From Eubacteriales bacterium (lineage in GTDB: Bacteria; Bacillota; Clostridia; Oscillospirales; Acutalibacteraceae), in the NCBI GenBank assembly GCA_030529125.1, contig JAUMXP010000008.1, positions 1 through 20,363 on the forward strand: DNA of 20,363 bases, given 5' to 3'. Made by a program: the position numbers and the translations under genes. Below are positions 14,209-20,363 of this stretch, one piece after another. The notes beneath the pieces are model-generated. The model was not told the origin of the DNA and did no database searches. It saw nothing but the letters and a program-made list of their open reading frames with translations. Within the stretch, counting starts at the first letter, position 1; each line of letters opens with the position of its first letter.

Positions 14209-15349
14209 TAAGCAATATGTGCTCAATACATACAACCGCTTTGACCTGTACTTAGTTGAGGGAAAAGGCTCAGTTGTTAAAGATGAAAACAAAAAAGAAT
14301 ATATCGACCTGACTACAGGCATCGGTGTAACTGCTTTTGGTATTGCTGATGAAAAGTGGGTAGAGGCTGTGACTAATCAGCTTACTACACTTCAGCATAC
14401 TTCAAACCTATACTACACTTCACCATGTGCGTTACTTGCTAAGGCAATCTGTGAAAAAACAGATATGAGCAAGGTGTTTTTCTCAAACTCAGGTGCTGAA
14501 GCTAACGAATGTGCTATTAAAGTTGCGAGAAAATACGCGATGGACAAGGGCTATGACAGAGTAAATATCTTGACACTTAATAACAGCTTCCACGGCAGAA
14601 CTTTGGCTACACTCAGCGCTACAGGTCAGGATCACTATCACGAGTTGTTTAATCCACTACCAACAGGTTTTGTATATGCTGATGCAAACGATATTGACTC
14701 AGTAATAGCTACAGCAAAAGAAAACAATGTGTGTGCGATTATGGTAGAATGTGTGCAAGGCGAAGGTGGCGTTATAGCACTTAATAAAGATTTTGTGAAT
14801 GCGATTTATGACTATGCTAAGGCTAACGACATTCTTTTTGTTGTTGATGAAGTGCAGACAGGTAACGGCAGAACAGGGCAGCTTTACGCATATATGAACT
14901 ATGGCATTAAACCTGATGTTTTCACAACTGCTAAAGGCTTAGGCGGAGGACTTCCTATTGGCGCTTGCGTAGTAGGAGAGAAGGCACAGAACACCTTGGG
15001 CTTTGGTGACCATGGCTCTACTTATGGTGGCAACCCTGTTGCATGTGCAGGTGCGCTTTCTGTTGTTGAGAGAATCGACGACAAACTCCTCCAGGACGTC
15101 AGAAAAAAGAGCGAATATGTGTTCAGTACTCTTTCAGAATGTGAGGGTATAGAAGCAGTGACAGGTATGGGCCTGATGATTGGTATCAAGACTAAAAAGC
15201 CTGTATCAGATGTGATAAAGGAATGTATGGAAAACGGTGTGCTGTGTTTATCCGCTAAAGACAAACTCAGACTCCTTCCGGCACTCAACATAGACTTTGA
15301 GATACTTAAAAAAGCTGTAGATGTTATTAAATCCGCGTGTGAAAATTAG
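14189..15349 (+). CDS. argD: Acetylornithine aminotransferase
   Basis: PLP enzyme making N-acetylornithine from the semialdehyde with glutamate as donor. The protein is 386 residues, class III aminotransferase. PLP-site motifs are SGAEANE at 101-107, NSFHGRTLA at 132-140, the cofactor aspartate in DEVQTGNGRTG at 220-230, and the Schiff-base lysine K249 in TTAKGLGGGLPIGA. The ATG at 14189 lies inside the 3' end of argB, with AGAGGCGAG upstream, implying translational coupling. The family can also act on succinyl-diaminopimelate, but the location in the arg operon supports the arginine role. Confidence 0.95.
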   Translation: MTIKNIDKQYVLNTYNRFDLYLVEGKGSVVKDENKKEYIDLTTGIGVTAFGIADEKWVEAVTNQLTTLQHTSNLYYTSPCALLAKAICEKTDMSKVFFSNSGAEANECAIKVARKYAMDKGYDRVNILTLNNSFHGRTLATLSATGQDHYHELFNPLPTGFVYADANDIDSVIATAKENNVCAIMVECVQGEGGVIALNKDFVNAIYDYAKANDILFVVDEVQTGNGRTGQLYAYMNYGIKPDVFTTAKGLGGGLPIGACVVGEKAQNTLGFGDHGSTYGGNPVACAGALSVVERIDDKLLQDVRKKSEYVFSTLSECEGIEAVTGMGLMIGIKTKKPVSDVIKECMENGVLCLSAKDKLRLLPALNIDFEILKKAVDVIKSACEN

Positions 15350-15358
15350 GAGGACGCT

Positions 15359-16345
15359 ATGAATCTTAAGAATAAAGATTTTCTGAAATTACTTGACTTT
15401 TCAACTGAAGAGATAAACTATCTGCTCGATTTATCAGCAGATTTAAAAGCTAAGAAAAAGAGTGGTATCCCACACAGAATGTGTGAGGGCAAGAGCATAG
15501 CTCTAATTTTTGAGAAAACTTCAACTCGTACTCGCTGTGCGTTTGAGGTAGCTGCGGCTGATTTAGGTATGCATCCTACATATCTTGACCCATCTGGCTC
15601 ACAGATAGGCAAGAAGGAGTCTATCGCTGATACAGCTAGAGTACTAAGTAGAATGTACGATGCTATTGAGTATCGTGGATTTGGTCAGGAAATCGTAGAG
15701 GACTTAGCTAAATACAGTGATGTTCCTGTATATAACGGTCTTACAAACGAATTTCACCCAACACAGATTCTCGCTGACTTCTTAACTATCAAGGAGCACT
15801 GCGGAGATTTAAAGGGCAAGAAGCTCGTATATATGGGTGACGCAAGATATAATATGGGCAACTCACTTATGGTAGGTTGTGCTAAGATGGGTATGCACTT
15901 TGTTGCATGCGCTCCTAAGAAATACTTCCCTAACGACGAGCTTGTTAAAGAGTGTATGACAGTAGCACAAAATACAGGTGCTGTGCTCGAATTTATTGAG
16001 GATCCTATGGTAGCTACTAAGGATGCTGACGTGATCTATACTGATGTGTGGGTATCAATGGGCGAGCCTGACTCAGTGTGGGAGGAGCGTATCAAGGAGC
16101 TTTCACCTTATCAGGTGAATAAAGCGCTGATGGACAACGCAGGAGAGAAATGCAAATTCATGCACTGTCTGCCTGCTTTCCACGACCTCAATACAACTAT
16201 CGGCAAACAGATTAACGAAAAATTCGGTATTACTTGCATGGAAGTTACTGACGAGGTGTTCGAGTCTGAACAGTCAATCGTATTTGATGAAGCTGAAAAC
16301 CGCATGCACACTATCAAGGCAGTAATCGCCGCAACATTAGCATAA
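15359..16345 (+). CDS. argF: Ornithine carbamoyltransferase
   Basis: Joins ornithine and carbamoyl phosphate to citrulline. The protein is 328 residues. The carbamoyl-phosphate loop STRTR is at 55-59, HPTQ at 133-136 and the ornithine-site HCLP at 269-272. An AGGAGG overlaps the argD stop codon. Catabolic ArcB enzymes are similar, but the position at the end of a biosynthetic operon with no arcA or arcC points to the anabolic role. Carbamoyl phosphate synthetase genes are not in the window. A terminator follows 10 bp later. Confidence 0.95.
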   Translation: MNLKNKDFLKLLDFSTEEINYLLDLSADLKAKKKSGIPHRMCEGKSIALIFEKTSTRTRCAFEVAAADLGMHPTYLDPSGSQIGKKESIADTARVLSRMYDAIEYRGFGQEIVEDLAKYSDVPVYNGLTNEFHPTQILADFLTIKEHCGDLKGKKLVYMGDARYNMGNSLMVGCAKMGMHFVACAPKKYFPNDELVKECMTVAQNTGAVLEFIEDPMVATKDADVIYTDVWVSMGEPDSVWEERIKELSPYQVNKALMDNAGEKCKFMHCLPAFHDLNTTIGKQINEKFGITCMEVTDEVFESEQSIVFDEAENRMHTIKAVIAATLA

Positions 16346-16355
16346 TGAATAAATC

Positions 16356-16387
16356 AAGGTCTCCGTTTTTGGAGACCTTTTGTATTT
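16356..16387 (+). terminator. Intrinsic terminator of the arginine operon
   Basis: AAGGTCTCC (16356-16364) pairs with GGAGACCTT (16371-16379) over GTTTTT and is followed by TTTTGTATTT. It lies 10 bp after the argF stop. Confidence 0.92.
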
Positions 16388-16414
16388 ACAATATAAAATA
16401 ATATGTGATATACT
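16385..16414 (+). promoter_or_regulatory. Probable promoter of the trxA-trxB-superoxide reductase genes
   Basis: TTTACA (16385-16390), an 18-bp spacer and TATACT (16409-16414) preceded by TG with one base between (extended -10). A short inverted repeat ATGTC / GACAT (16425-16429 and 16440-16444) lies just downstream of the likely start site and could be an operator. Confidence 0.5.
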
Positions 16415-16469
16415 TAACTAAATAATGTCAACTTTTTGCGACATACTAAAATAGAAAGGATGTATGAAT

Positions 16470-16778
16470 ATGTCAGTATTAAAGGTAACTAAAGATAATT
16501 TTAACGATTTAAAAAACAGTGACAAAACAGTTCTGCTTGATTTTTACGCAGACTGGTGTGGTCCATGTCGTATGGTAGGTCCTATTATTGATGAAATAGC
16601 ACAGGAGAATCCTGATATATTAGTGGGTAAAATCAATGTCGATGAACAGCAGGAGCTAGCATCATTATTTTCTGTTATGAGCATCCCTACACTCGTTGTA
16701 ATGAGAAACGGCGAGATTGTTGCAAAGTCTATGGGTGCTAAGCCAAAGGCTGCTATTATGGCTCTTATTGAAAGCTGA
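16470..16778 (+). CDS. trxA: Thioredoxin
   Basis: Small disulfide reductase of 102 residues with the active site WCGPC in the context DFYADWCGPCRM (about 22-33) and the cis-proline in SIPTLVV (about 72-78). The ATG at 16470 is preferred because GAAAGGA then lies 9 nt upstream; an in-frame ATG at 16464 would leave only 3 nt. It works with the thioredoxin reductase encoded 15 bp downstream and supplies reducing power to ribonucleotide reductase, peroxiredoxins and similar targets (family knowledge). Confidence 0.96.
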   Translation: MSVLKVTKDNFNDLKNSDKTVLLDFYADWCGPCRMVGPIIDEIAQENPDILVGKINVDEQQELASLFSVMSIPTLVVMRNGEIVAKSMGAKPKAAIMALIES

Positions 16779-16793
16779 ATTTTTGGTGAAGAT

Positions 16794-17717
16794 ATGGAAC
16801 ATATTTACGATATGGTTATAATTGGCGGTGGGCCTGCGGGATACGCTGCCGCGCTGTATTCTTCCAGAGCTGGGTTTGACACTTTAGTGCTAGAGAAAAT
16901 GACAGTCGGAGGTCAGATGACCCTGACTGATATTATCGACAACTATCCTGGATTTTCTCAGGGTGTAGACGGTTTTACTCTGTCACAAAATATGCAACAG
17001 GGTGCTGAGCGTTTTGGTGCTAAAACTATGTACGACGAGGTCGTGTCGGTTGATTTAGAAAGCGAAGTTAAAGAAATCGAAACTGCATATTCTGGTAAAC
17101 TATACGCAAAAACTGTAGTTGTAGCGACAGGTGCTAACCCAAGAGAGCTCGGACTGGAAAACGAAGAAGAGCTTTTAGGACAAGGTGTGCACTACTGCGC
17201 TCATTGTGACGGCAGATTCTATAAAGATAAAGTAGCGGTAGTCGTTGGCGGTGGAAATTCAGCTGTGAGCGATGCGCTGTATCTTTCTCATCTTTGCAAA
17301 AAAGTTTATCTTGTGCACAGACGCGACGTATTAAGAGCAACTAAAATTTACCATGACCCTGTGATGAAGAGTGAGAATATCGAGTTTTGTTACAACAGCG
17401 TGATGTCAAAAATTGATGCTGACAACTCTAAGGTAAAGTCAGTTACACTCATCGACACTAAGACAAACGAGAAGAGAGATATAGAGTGTGACGGTGTGTT
17501 TATCAGTATCGGCAGAAAGCCTGCAACAGAGTTTCTAGGCGATCAGCTTGAGATTGACAACAACGGATATATCGTAGCAGATGAGTCTACAAAAACCAGC
17601 ATAGATGGAGTTTTTGCAGTAGGCGATGTTAGGACAAAGGTGCTCAGACAGGTTGTGACCGCTGTAGCTGATGGTGCTGTTGCTGCGCATTACGCAGAGG
17701 AATATTTATCGCTATAA
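16794..17717 (+). CDS. trxB: Thioredoxin reductase (NADPH-type)
   Basis: FAD enzyme passing electrons from NADPH to thioredoxin; 307 residues, the bacterial low-molecular-weight type. The FAD loop is GGGPAG at 11-16, the redox pair is C135-AH-C138 (family usually CATC), and the second nucleotide loop is VVGGGNSAVSDA at 150-161. The NADPH-phosphate motif HRRDVLRA is at 175-182, arguing for NADPH rather than ferredoxin as donor. FAVGDVR at 274-280 closes the FAD site. GGTGA precedes the ATG. It is cotranscribed with trxA and probably with the superoxide reductase gene after it. Confidence 0.95.
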   Translation: MEHIYDMVIIGGGPAGYAAALYSSRAGFDTLVLEKMTVGGQMTLTDIIDNYPGFSQGVDGFTLSQNMQQGAERFGAKTMYDEVVSVDLESEVKEIETAYSGKLYAKTVVVATGANPRELGLENEEELLGQGVHYCAHCDGRFYKDKVAVVVGGGNSAVSDALYLSHLCKKVYLVHRRDVLRATKIYHDPVMKSENIEFCYNSVMSKIDADNSKVKSVTLIDTKTNEKRDIECDGVFISIGRKPATEFLGDQLEIDNNGYIVADESTKTSIDGVFAVGDVRTKVLRQVVTAVADGAVAAHYAEEYLSL

Positions 17718-17755
17718 GTAATAAAATATTTATAAATATATACGGAGGTATTATT

Positions 17756-18139
17756 ATGTGTGAAATCAGATTTTATGTATGTGAACATTGTGGCAATATT
17801 GTAGGTCTTATCCATAATGCGGGTGTGCCAATGATGTGCTGTGGTACGAAGATGGTTGAGCTTGTACCAAATACTGAGGAAGCAAGTGTTGAGAAGCATC
17901 TTCCTGTTGTTAAGGTTGAAGGCGACAAGGTATATGTAGAGGTTGGTTCTACTCCGCATCCAATGATAGAAGAACACCATATTGTCTGGGTATATCTGCA
18001 GACAGATAGAGGTGGTCAGCGTAAGTGCCTTGAAATCGGTTCTGAGCCAAAGGTTACATTTGCATTAGCAGAAGAAAAACCACTCGCCGTTTATGCTTAC
18101 TGTAACCTCCACGGACTGTGGAAAACAGATATTGAATAA
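17756..18139 (+). CDS. dfx: Desulfoferrodoxin-type superoxide reductase (two-iron)
   Basis: Reduces superoxide to hydrogen peroxide without making oxygen, an anaerobe defence enzyme. The protein is 127 residues. The N-terminal desulforedoxin domain has the Fe(Cys)4 set C9, C12, C28 and C29. The catalytic centre has H48 (in EKHLP), H68 (in HPM), H74, C116 and H119 (in CNLHG), with the conserved lysine K47. All ligands of both centres are present, so this is the two-iron class. A strong GGAGG precedes the ATG. It follows trxB by 38 bp and is probably in the same transcript. Rubredoxin, its usual donor, is not encoded in the window. Confidence 0.96.
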   Translation: MCEIRFYVCEHCGNIVGLIHNAGVPMMCCGTKMVELVPNTEEASVEKHLPVVKVEGDKVYVEVGSTPHPMIEEHHIVWVYLQTDRGGQRKCLEIGSEPKVTFALAEEKPLAVYAYCNLHGLWKTDIE

Positions 18140-18158
18140 TAAATAAATATAAAACAAA

Positions 18159-18186
18159 AAGCTCCTACCAAAATCGGTAGGAGCTT
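18159..18186. terminator. Bidirectional intrinsic terminator between the superoxide reductase gene and gdhA
   Basis: AAGCTCCTACC / GGTAGGAGCTT, an 11-bp perfect stem with a 6-nt loop, flanked by T-rich sequence on both strands. It lies between convergent genes, 19 bp after one stop and 25 bp from the other. Confidence 0.9.
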
Positions 18187-18211
18187 AATTTATTGTTTAT
18201 AGTGGTGGGGA

Positions 18212-19564
18212 TTATACAACACCCTGAGCCATCATAGCGTCAGCAACCTTTTCGAAGCCTGCGATGTTAGCGCCCTTAACAAGGTCATACTCACCGTAGT
18301 ACTTCATTGATGCATCAGCACAAGCCTTGTGAATGTTAACCATAATTGAGTGGAGCTGATCAAGTACCTGCTCTGCTGAGAATACTGTCTTGCCAGCGTT
18401 CTGACCCATCTCAATACATGATGTAGCAACACCGCCTGCGTTAGCAGCCTTAGCAGGGCCAACGATAACGCCGTTAGACTGTAAGTACTCAAGAGCTTCG
18501 TTTGTAGTAGGCATGTTAGAACCTTCGCAAACGTACTTTGTACCTGAAGCTACGATTGCCTTAGCGTCTTCGATACGGATTTCGTTCTGTGTAGCACATG
18601 GAATGTAGAGATCAGCGTCAGCATACTCCCATGGCTTCTTACCAGCGATGAATTTAGCGTTAGGGAAACGCTCTGCATATGGAGCAACGATGTTCTGACC
18701 AGAGTTTCTGAGGTCTAACATGCACTGCCATTTCTCTTCTGTATTTACGCCATCCTCGTCGATGATGTAACCATCAGGACCTGAGATTGTAACGCACTTA
18801 GCACCTAAGTCTGTGAGCTTCTTAGCTGTACCCCAAGCAACGTTACCAAAGCCTGAGATAGCAACTCTCTTGCCTTCTAATGAATCGCCATTATATTTGA
18901 GCATTTCCTCAGCATACCATACGATACCGTAGCCTGTTGCTTCAGCACGACCAAGTGCACCGCCGTATGTAAGACCTTTACCTGTGAGTACGCCGCCGTC
19001 GAAACGGTCTGTGATTCTCTTGTACTGACCAAACATGTAGCCGATTTCTCTAGCGCCAACGCCCATATCACCAGCAGGAACGTCTGTTTCAGGACCGATG
19101 TGTCTGTAAAGCTCTGTCATGAATGACTGGCAGAATCTCATGATTTCAGCGTCTGACTTGCCGTTTGGATCGAAGTCAGAACCACCCTTACCGCCGCCGA
19201 TTGGGAGACCTGTTAAAGAGTTCTTGAAAATCTGCTCGAAGCCTAAGAACTTGATGATACCGATGTATACGTTAGGAGCGAATCTGAGACCGCCTTTGTA
19301 TGGACCGATAGCAGAGTTAAACTGTACACGGTAACCTGTGTTTACCTGAACCTGACCATTGTCATCAACCCATGGAACTCTGAACTTAATCTGTCTTTCA
19401 GGTTCACACAGTCTCTCGAGAAGAGCCTGCTTCTTGTACTTTTCTTCATTAGCTTCGATAACAGGACGAAGAGAGTTGAGTACCTCGTCAACTGTCTGTA
19501 AGAATTCAGGCTCGCCTGCGTTCTTTTCTTTTACTTTAGCTAATACTTCATCAACATAAGACAT
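18212..19564 (-). CDS. gdhA: Glutamate dehydrogenase (hexameric, clostridial type)
   Basis: Interconverts 2-oxoglutarate plus ammonia and glutamate. The 450-residue length is that of the small hexameric enzymes. Substrate-site motifs are GPYKGGLRF at 88-96 (K90), PIGGGKGGSDFDPNGKS at 121-137 (K126 catalytic region) and the catalytic aspartate in VPAGDMGVG at 162-170. The dinucleotide loop GFGNVAWG is at 238-245. The sequence strongly resembles the Clostridium symbiosum enzyme as I recall it, including SGPDGYI after the second strand, but NAD versus NADP use cannot be settled here. AGGGGG lies 8 nt before the ATG at 19564. Codon use is strongly biased, suggesting abundant expression. A leader of about 115 nt precedes it. 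Confidence 0.97.
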   Translation of the reverse strand: MSYVDEVLAKVKEKNAGEPEFLQTVDEVLNSLRPVIEANEEKYKKQALLERLCEPERQIKFRVPWVDDNGQVQVNTGYRVQFNSAIGPYKGGLRFAPNVYIGIIKFLGFEQIFKNSLTGLPIGGGKGGSDFDPNGKSDAEIMRFCQSFMTELYRHIGPETDVPAGDMGVGAREIGYMFGQYKRITDRFDGGVLTGKGLTYGGALGRAEATGYGIVWYAEEMLKYNGDSLEGKRVAISGFGNVAWGTAKKLTDLGAKCVTISGPDGYIIDEDGVNTEEKWQCMLDLRNSGQNIVAPYAERFPNAKFIAGKKPWEYADADLYIPCATQNEIRIEDAKAIVASGTKYVCEGSNMPTTNEALEYLQSNGVIVGPAKAANAGGVATSCIEMGQNAGKTVFSAEQVLDQLHSIMVNIHKACADASMKYYGEYDLVKGANIAGFEKVADAMMAQGVV

Positions 19565-19670
19565 AATAATATCCCCCTAAAATAGAATTAACAAAATTAA
19601 AGTGTGCTTAGATATAATACTACTTTGACTAGCAGAAAATTCATATCATAAGCTCAAGATAAAAAACAAA

Positions 19671-19720
19671 AATCTTGCACCTCTACCATTATAAAGCTAC
19701 TATGGCAAAAATGCAAGATT
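19671..19720. promoter_or_regulatory. Perfect 9-bp dyad bracketing the gdhA promoter
   Basis: AATCTTGCA (19671-19679) and TGCAAGATT (19712-19720) form a perfect inverted repeat. Centres are 41 bp apart, about four helical turns. One arm overlaps the -35, the other the likely start site. A third half-site CAAGAT is at 19655-19660 and could form a leader hairpin with the nearer arm. An operator role is inferred from position. Confidence 0.6.
19688..19716 (-). promoter_or_regulatory. Promoter of gdhA
   Basis: On the minus strand TTGCAT (19716-19711), a 17-nt spacer and a perfect TATAAT (19693-19688). Predicted start is near 19681, so the mRNA leader is about 115 nt. Confidence 0.82.
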
Positions 19721-19770
19721 ATTACGCATTTTTTCAATTTTACATAGAAATATGTATAAATAACGAGCAT

Positions 19771-19802
19771 TTATGTGGCACTTTTGCAATATTGCTACAT
19801 AA
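19771..19802. repeat. Imperfect inverted repeat after the gltA-like gene
   Basis: TTATGTGGCA (19771-19780) and TGCTACATAA (19793-19802) pair with one wobble, and the loop contains GCAATATTGC. It lies just beyond the stop of the gltA-like gene, where a terminator would be expected, but no good T-run follows on the minus strand, so it is at best a weak terminator. Confidence 0.35.
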
Positions 19803-19810
19803 AAATTGCG

Positions 19811-20363
19811 TTATTTGTCATTTTTTGAGCTCAGATAGTCGTGGATTCCGACAGCGGCTGAACGTCCTGCACCCATAGCCATGATTACTGTAGCAGCGCC
19901 TGTCACCGCATCTCCGCCAGCAAATACTCCTTCGCGTGTGGTCTGACCGTTTATTTCGTCAGCGACGATACATTTCCATTTGTTTGTCTCCAAACCGTCG
20001 GTAGTTGATGTTATAAGCGGGTTAGGACAAGTGCCTAATGACATTATTACCATATCTACATCGATAACAAACTCAGAGTTTTCGATGACAACAGGCCTTC
20101 TACGGCCTGAACAGTCAGGCTCTCCAAGTTCCATTTTGACACATTTGATACCGTTGACACAGCCTTTATCATCAGTCAGTATTTCGACAGGATTCGTAAG
20201 TATGTCAAAGATAACGCCTTCTTCTTTAGCGTGGTGGACTTCTTCTGCGCGTGCAGGGAGTTCTGATTCACTTCTTCTGTATACTATATGAACCTCAGCA
20301 CCAAGTCTGAGTGCTGTGCGAGCGGCATCCATAGCAACATTACCACCGCCTACTACAGCGACT
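19811..20363 (-). CDS. gltA: Glutamate synthase small-subunit-type NAD(P)H oxidoreductase, partial (N-terminus off the right edge)
   Basis: The frame is open to the window end; about 184 C-terminal codons are present out of roughly 460 in the family. The visible start of the second nucleotide-binding loop, VAVVGGGNVAMDAA, is at the edge. It is followed by YRRSESELPAR, the basic NADPH-recognition region, and by the C-terminal FAD motif VFAGGDAVTGAATVIMAMGAGR. These fit the GltD/GltA family, which passes NADPH electrons through FAD and Fe-S to glutamate synthase or, in anaerobes, forms NfnB-like transhydrogenase subunits. The N-terminal Fe-S part that would help separate these is outside the window. 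It is on the same strand as gdhA, 246 bp upstream of it, but gdhA has its own promoter. Confidence 0.88.
   Translation of the reverse strand, partial: VAVVGGGNVAMDAARTALRLGAEVHIVYRRSESELPARAEEVHHAKEEGVIFDILTNPVEILTDDKGCVNGIKCVKMELGEPDCSGRRRPVVIENSEFVIDVDMVIMSLGTCPNPLITSTTDGLETNKWKCIVADEINGQTTREGVFAGGDAVTGAATVIMAMGAGRSAAVGIHDYLSSKNDK

Overview
The window comes from an AT-rich, low-GC Gram-positive anaerobe, most likely a gut-type Clostridia (Ruminococcus/Eubacterium-like; genus not determinable from this sequence). The reasons are AGGAGG-type ribosome binding sites throughout, a full [FeFe]-hydrogenase maturation set, a desulfoferrodoxin-type superoxide reductase, a clostridial-type glutamate dehydrogenase and a BlaI/BlaR1-like regulatory pair. 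No rRNA, tRNA, IS element, integrase or CRISPR array is visible. It reads as chromosomal housekeeping and metabolic DNA.

Layout. (1) 1-2005, minus strand: a BlaI-family repressor, a sensor-less M56/BlaR1-like membrane peptidase and a multi-spanning membrane protein cut by the left edge. They form one operon behind a promoter overlaid by two abutting 18-bp dyads. (2) 2045-3268, minus: an OFA-type MFS transporter with its own promoter and terminator. (3) 3508-3933, plus: a two-helix, channel-like membrane protein converging on the hyd operon through a shared bidirectional terminator. (4) 3976-8135, minus: a TM1266-family small protein, hydE, hydG and hydF in one transcript, preceded by a leader of about 145 nt. 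That leader has mutually exclusive hairpins ending in an intrinsic terminator just before the first ribosome binding site. (5) 8327-16345, plus: argG-argH-argC-argJ-argB-argD-argF, the acetyl-cycle arginine pathway, starting from a consensus promoter with evenly spaced TATGCATA / ARG-box-like repeats. (6) 16385-18139, plus: thioredoxin, thioredoxin reductase and superoxide reductase. (7) 18212-20363, minus: glutamate dehydrogenase and the 3' part of a glutamate-synthase small-subunit-type oxidoreductase.

How the parts fit. GDH and the GltA/GltD-like protein belong to ammonium/glutamate metabolism, and glutamate feeds the arginine pathway: ArgJ, ArgB, ArgC and ArgD make ornithine, then ArgF, ArgG and ArgH make arginine. 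HydE, HydG and HydF build the H-cluster for an [FeFe] hydrogenase encoded elsewhere. The thioredoxin pair and superoxide reductase are typical anaerobe defences for oxygen-sensitive enzymes. The strongest candidate for something undescribed is the RNA leader of the hydrogenase maturation operon. It has four alternating complementary segments and no leader-peptide ATG, which fits a riboswitch or protein-controlled attenuator. Other notable regulatory structures are the tandem BlaI-type operators, a perfect 9-bp dyad bracketing the gdhA promoter, and a cluster of palindromes between argG and argH.
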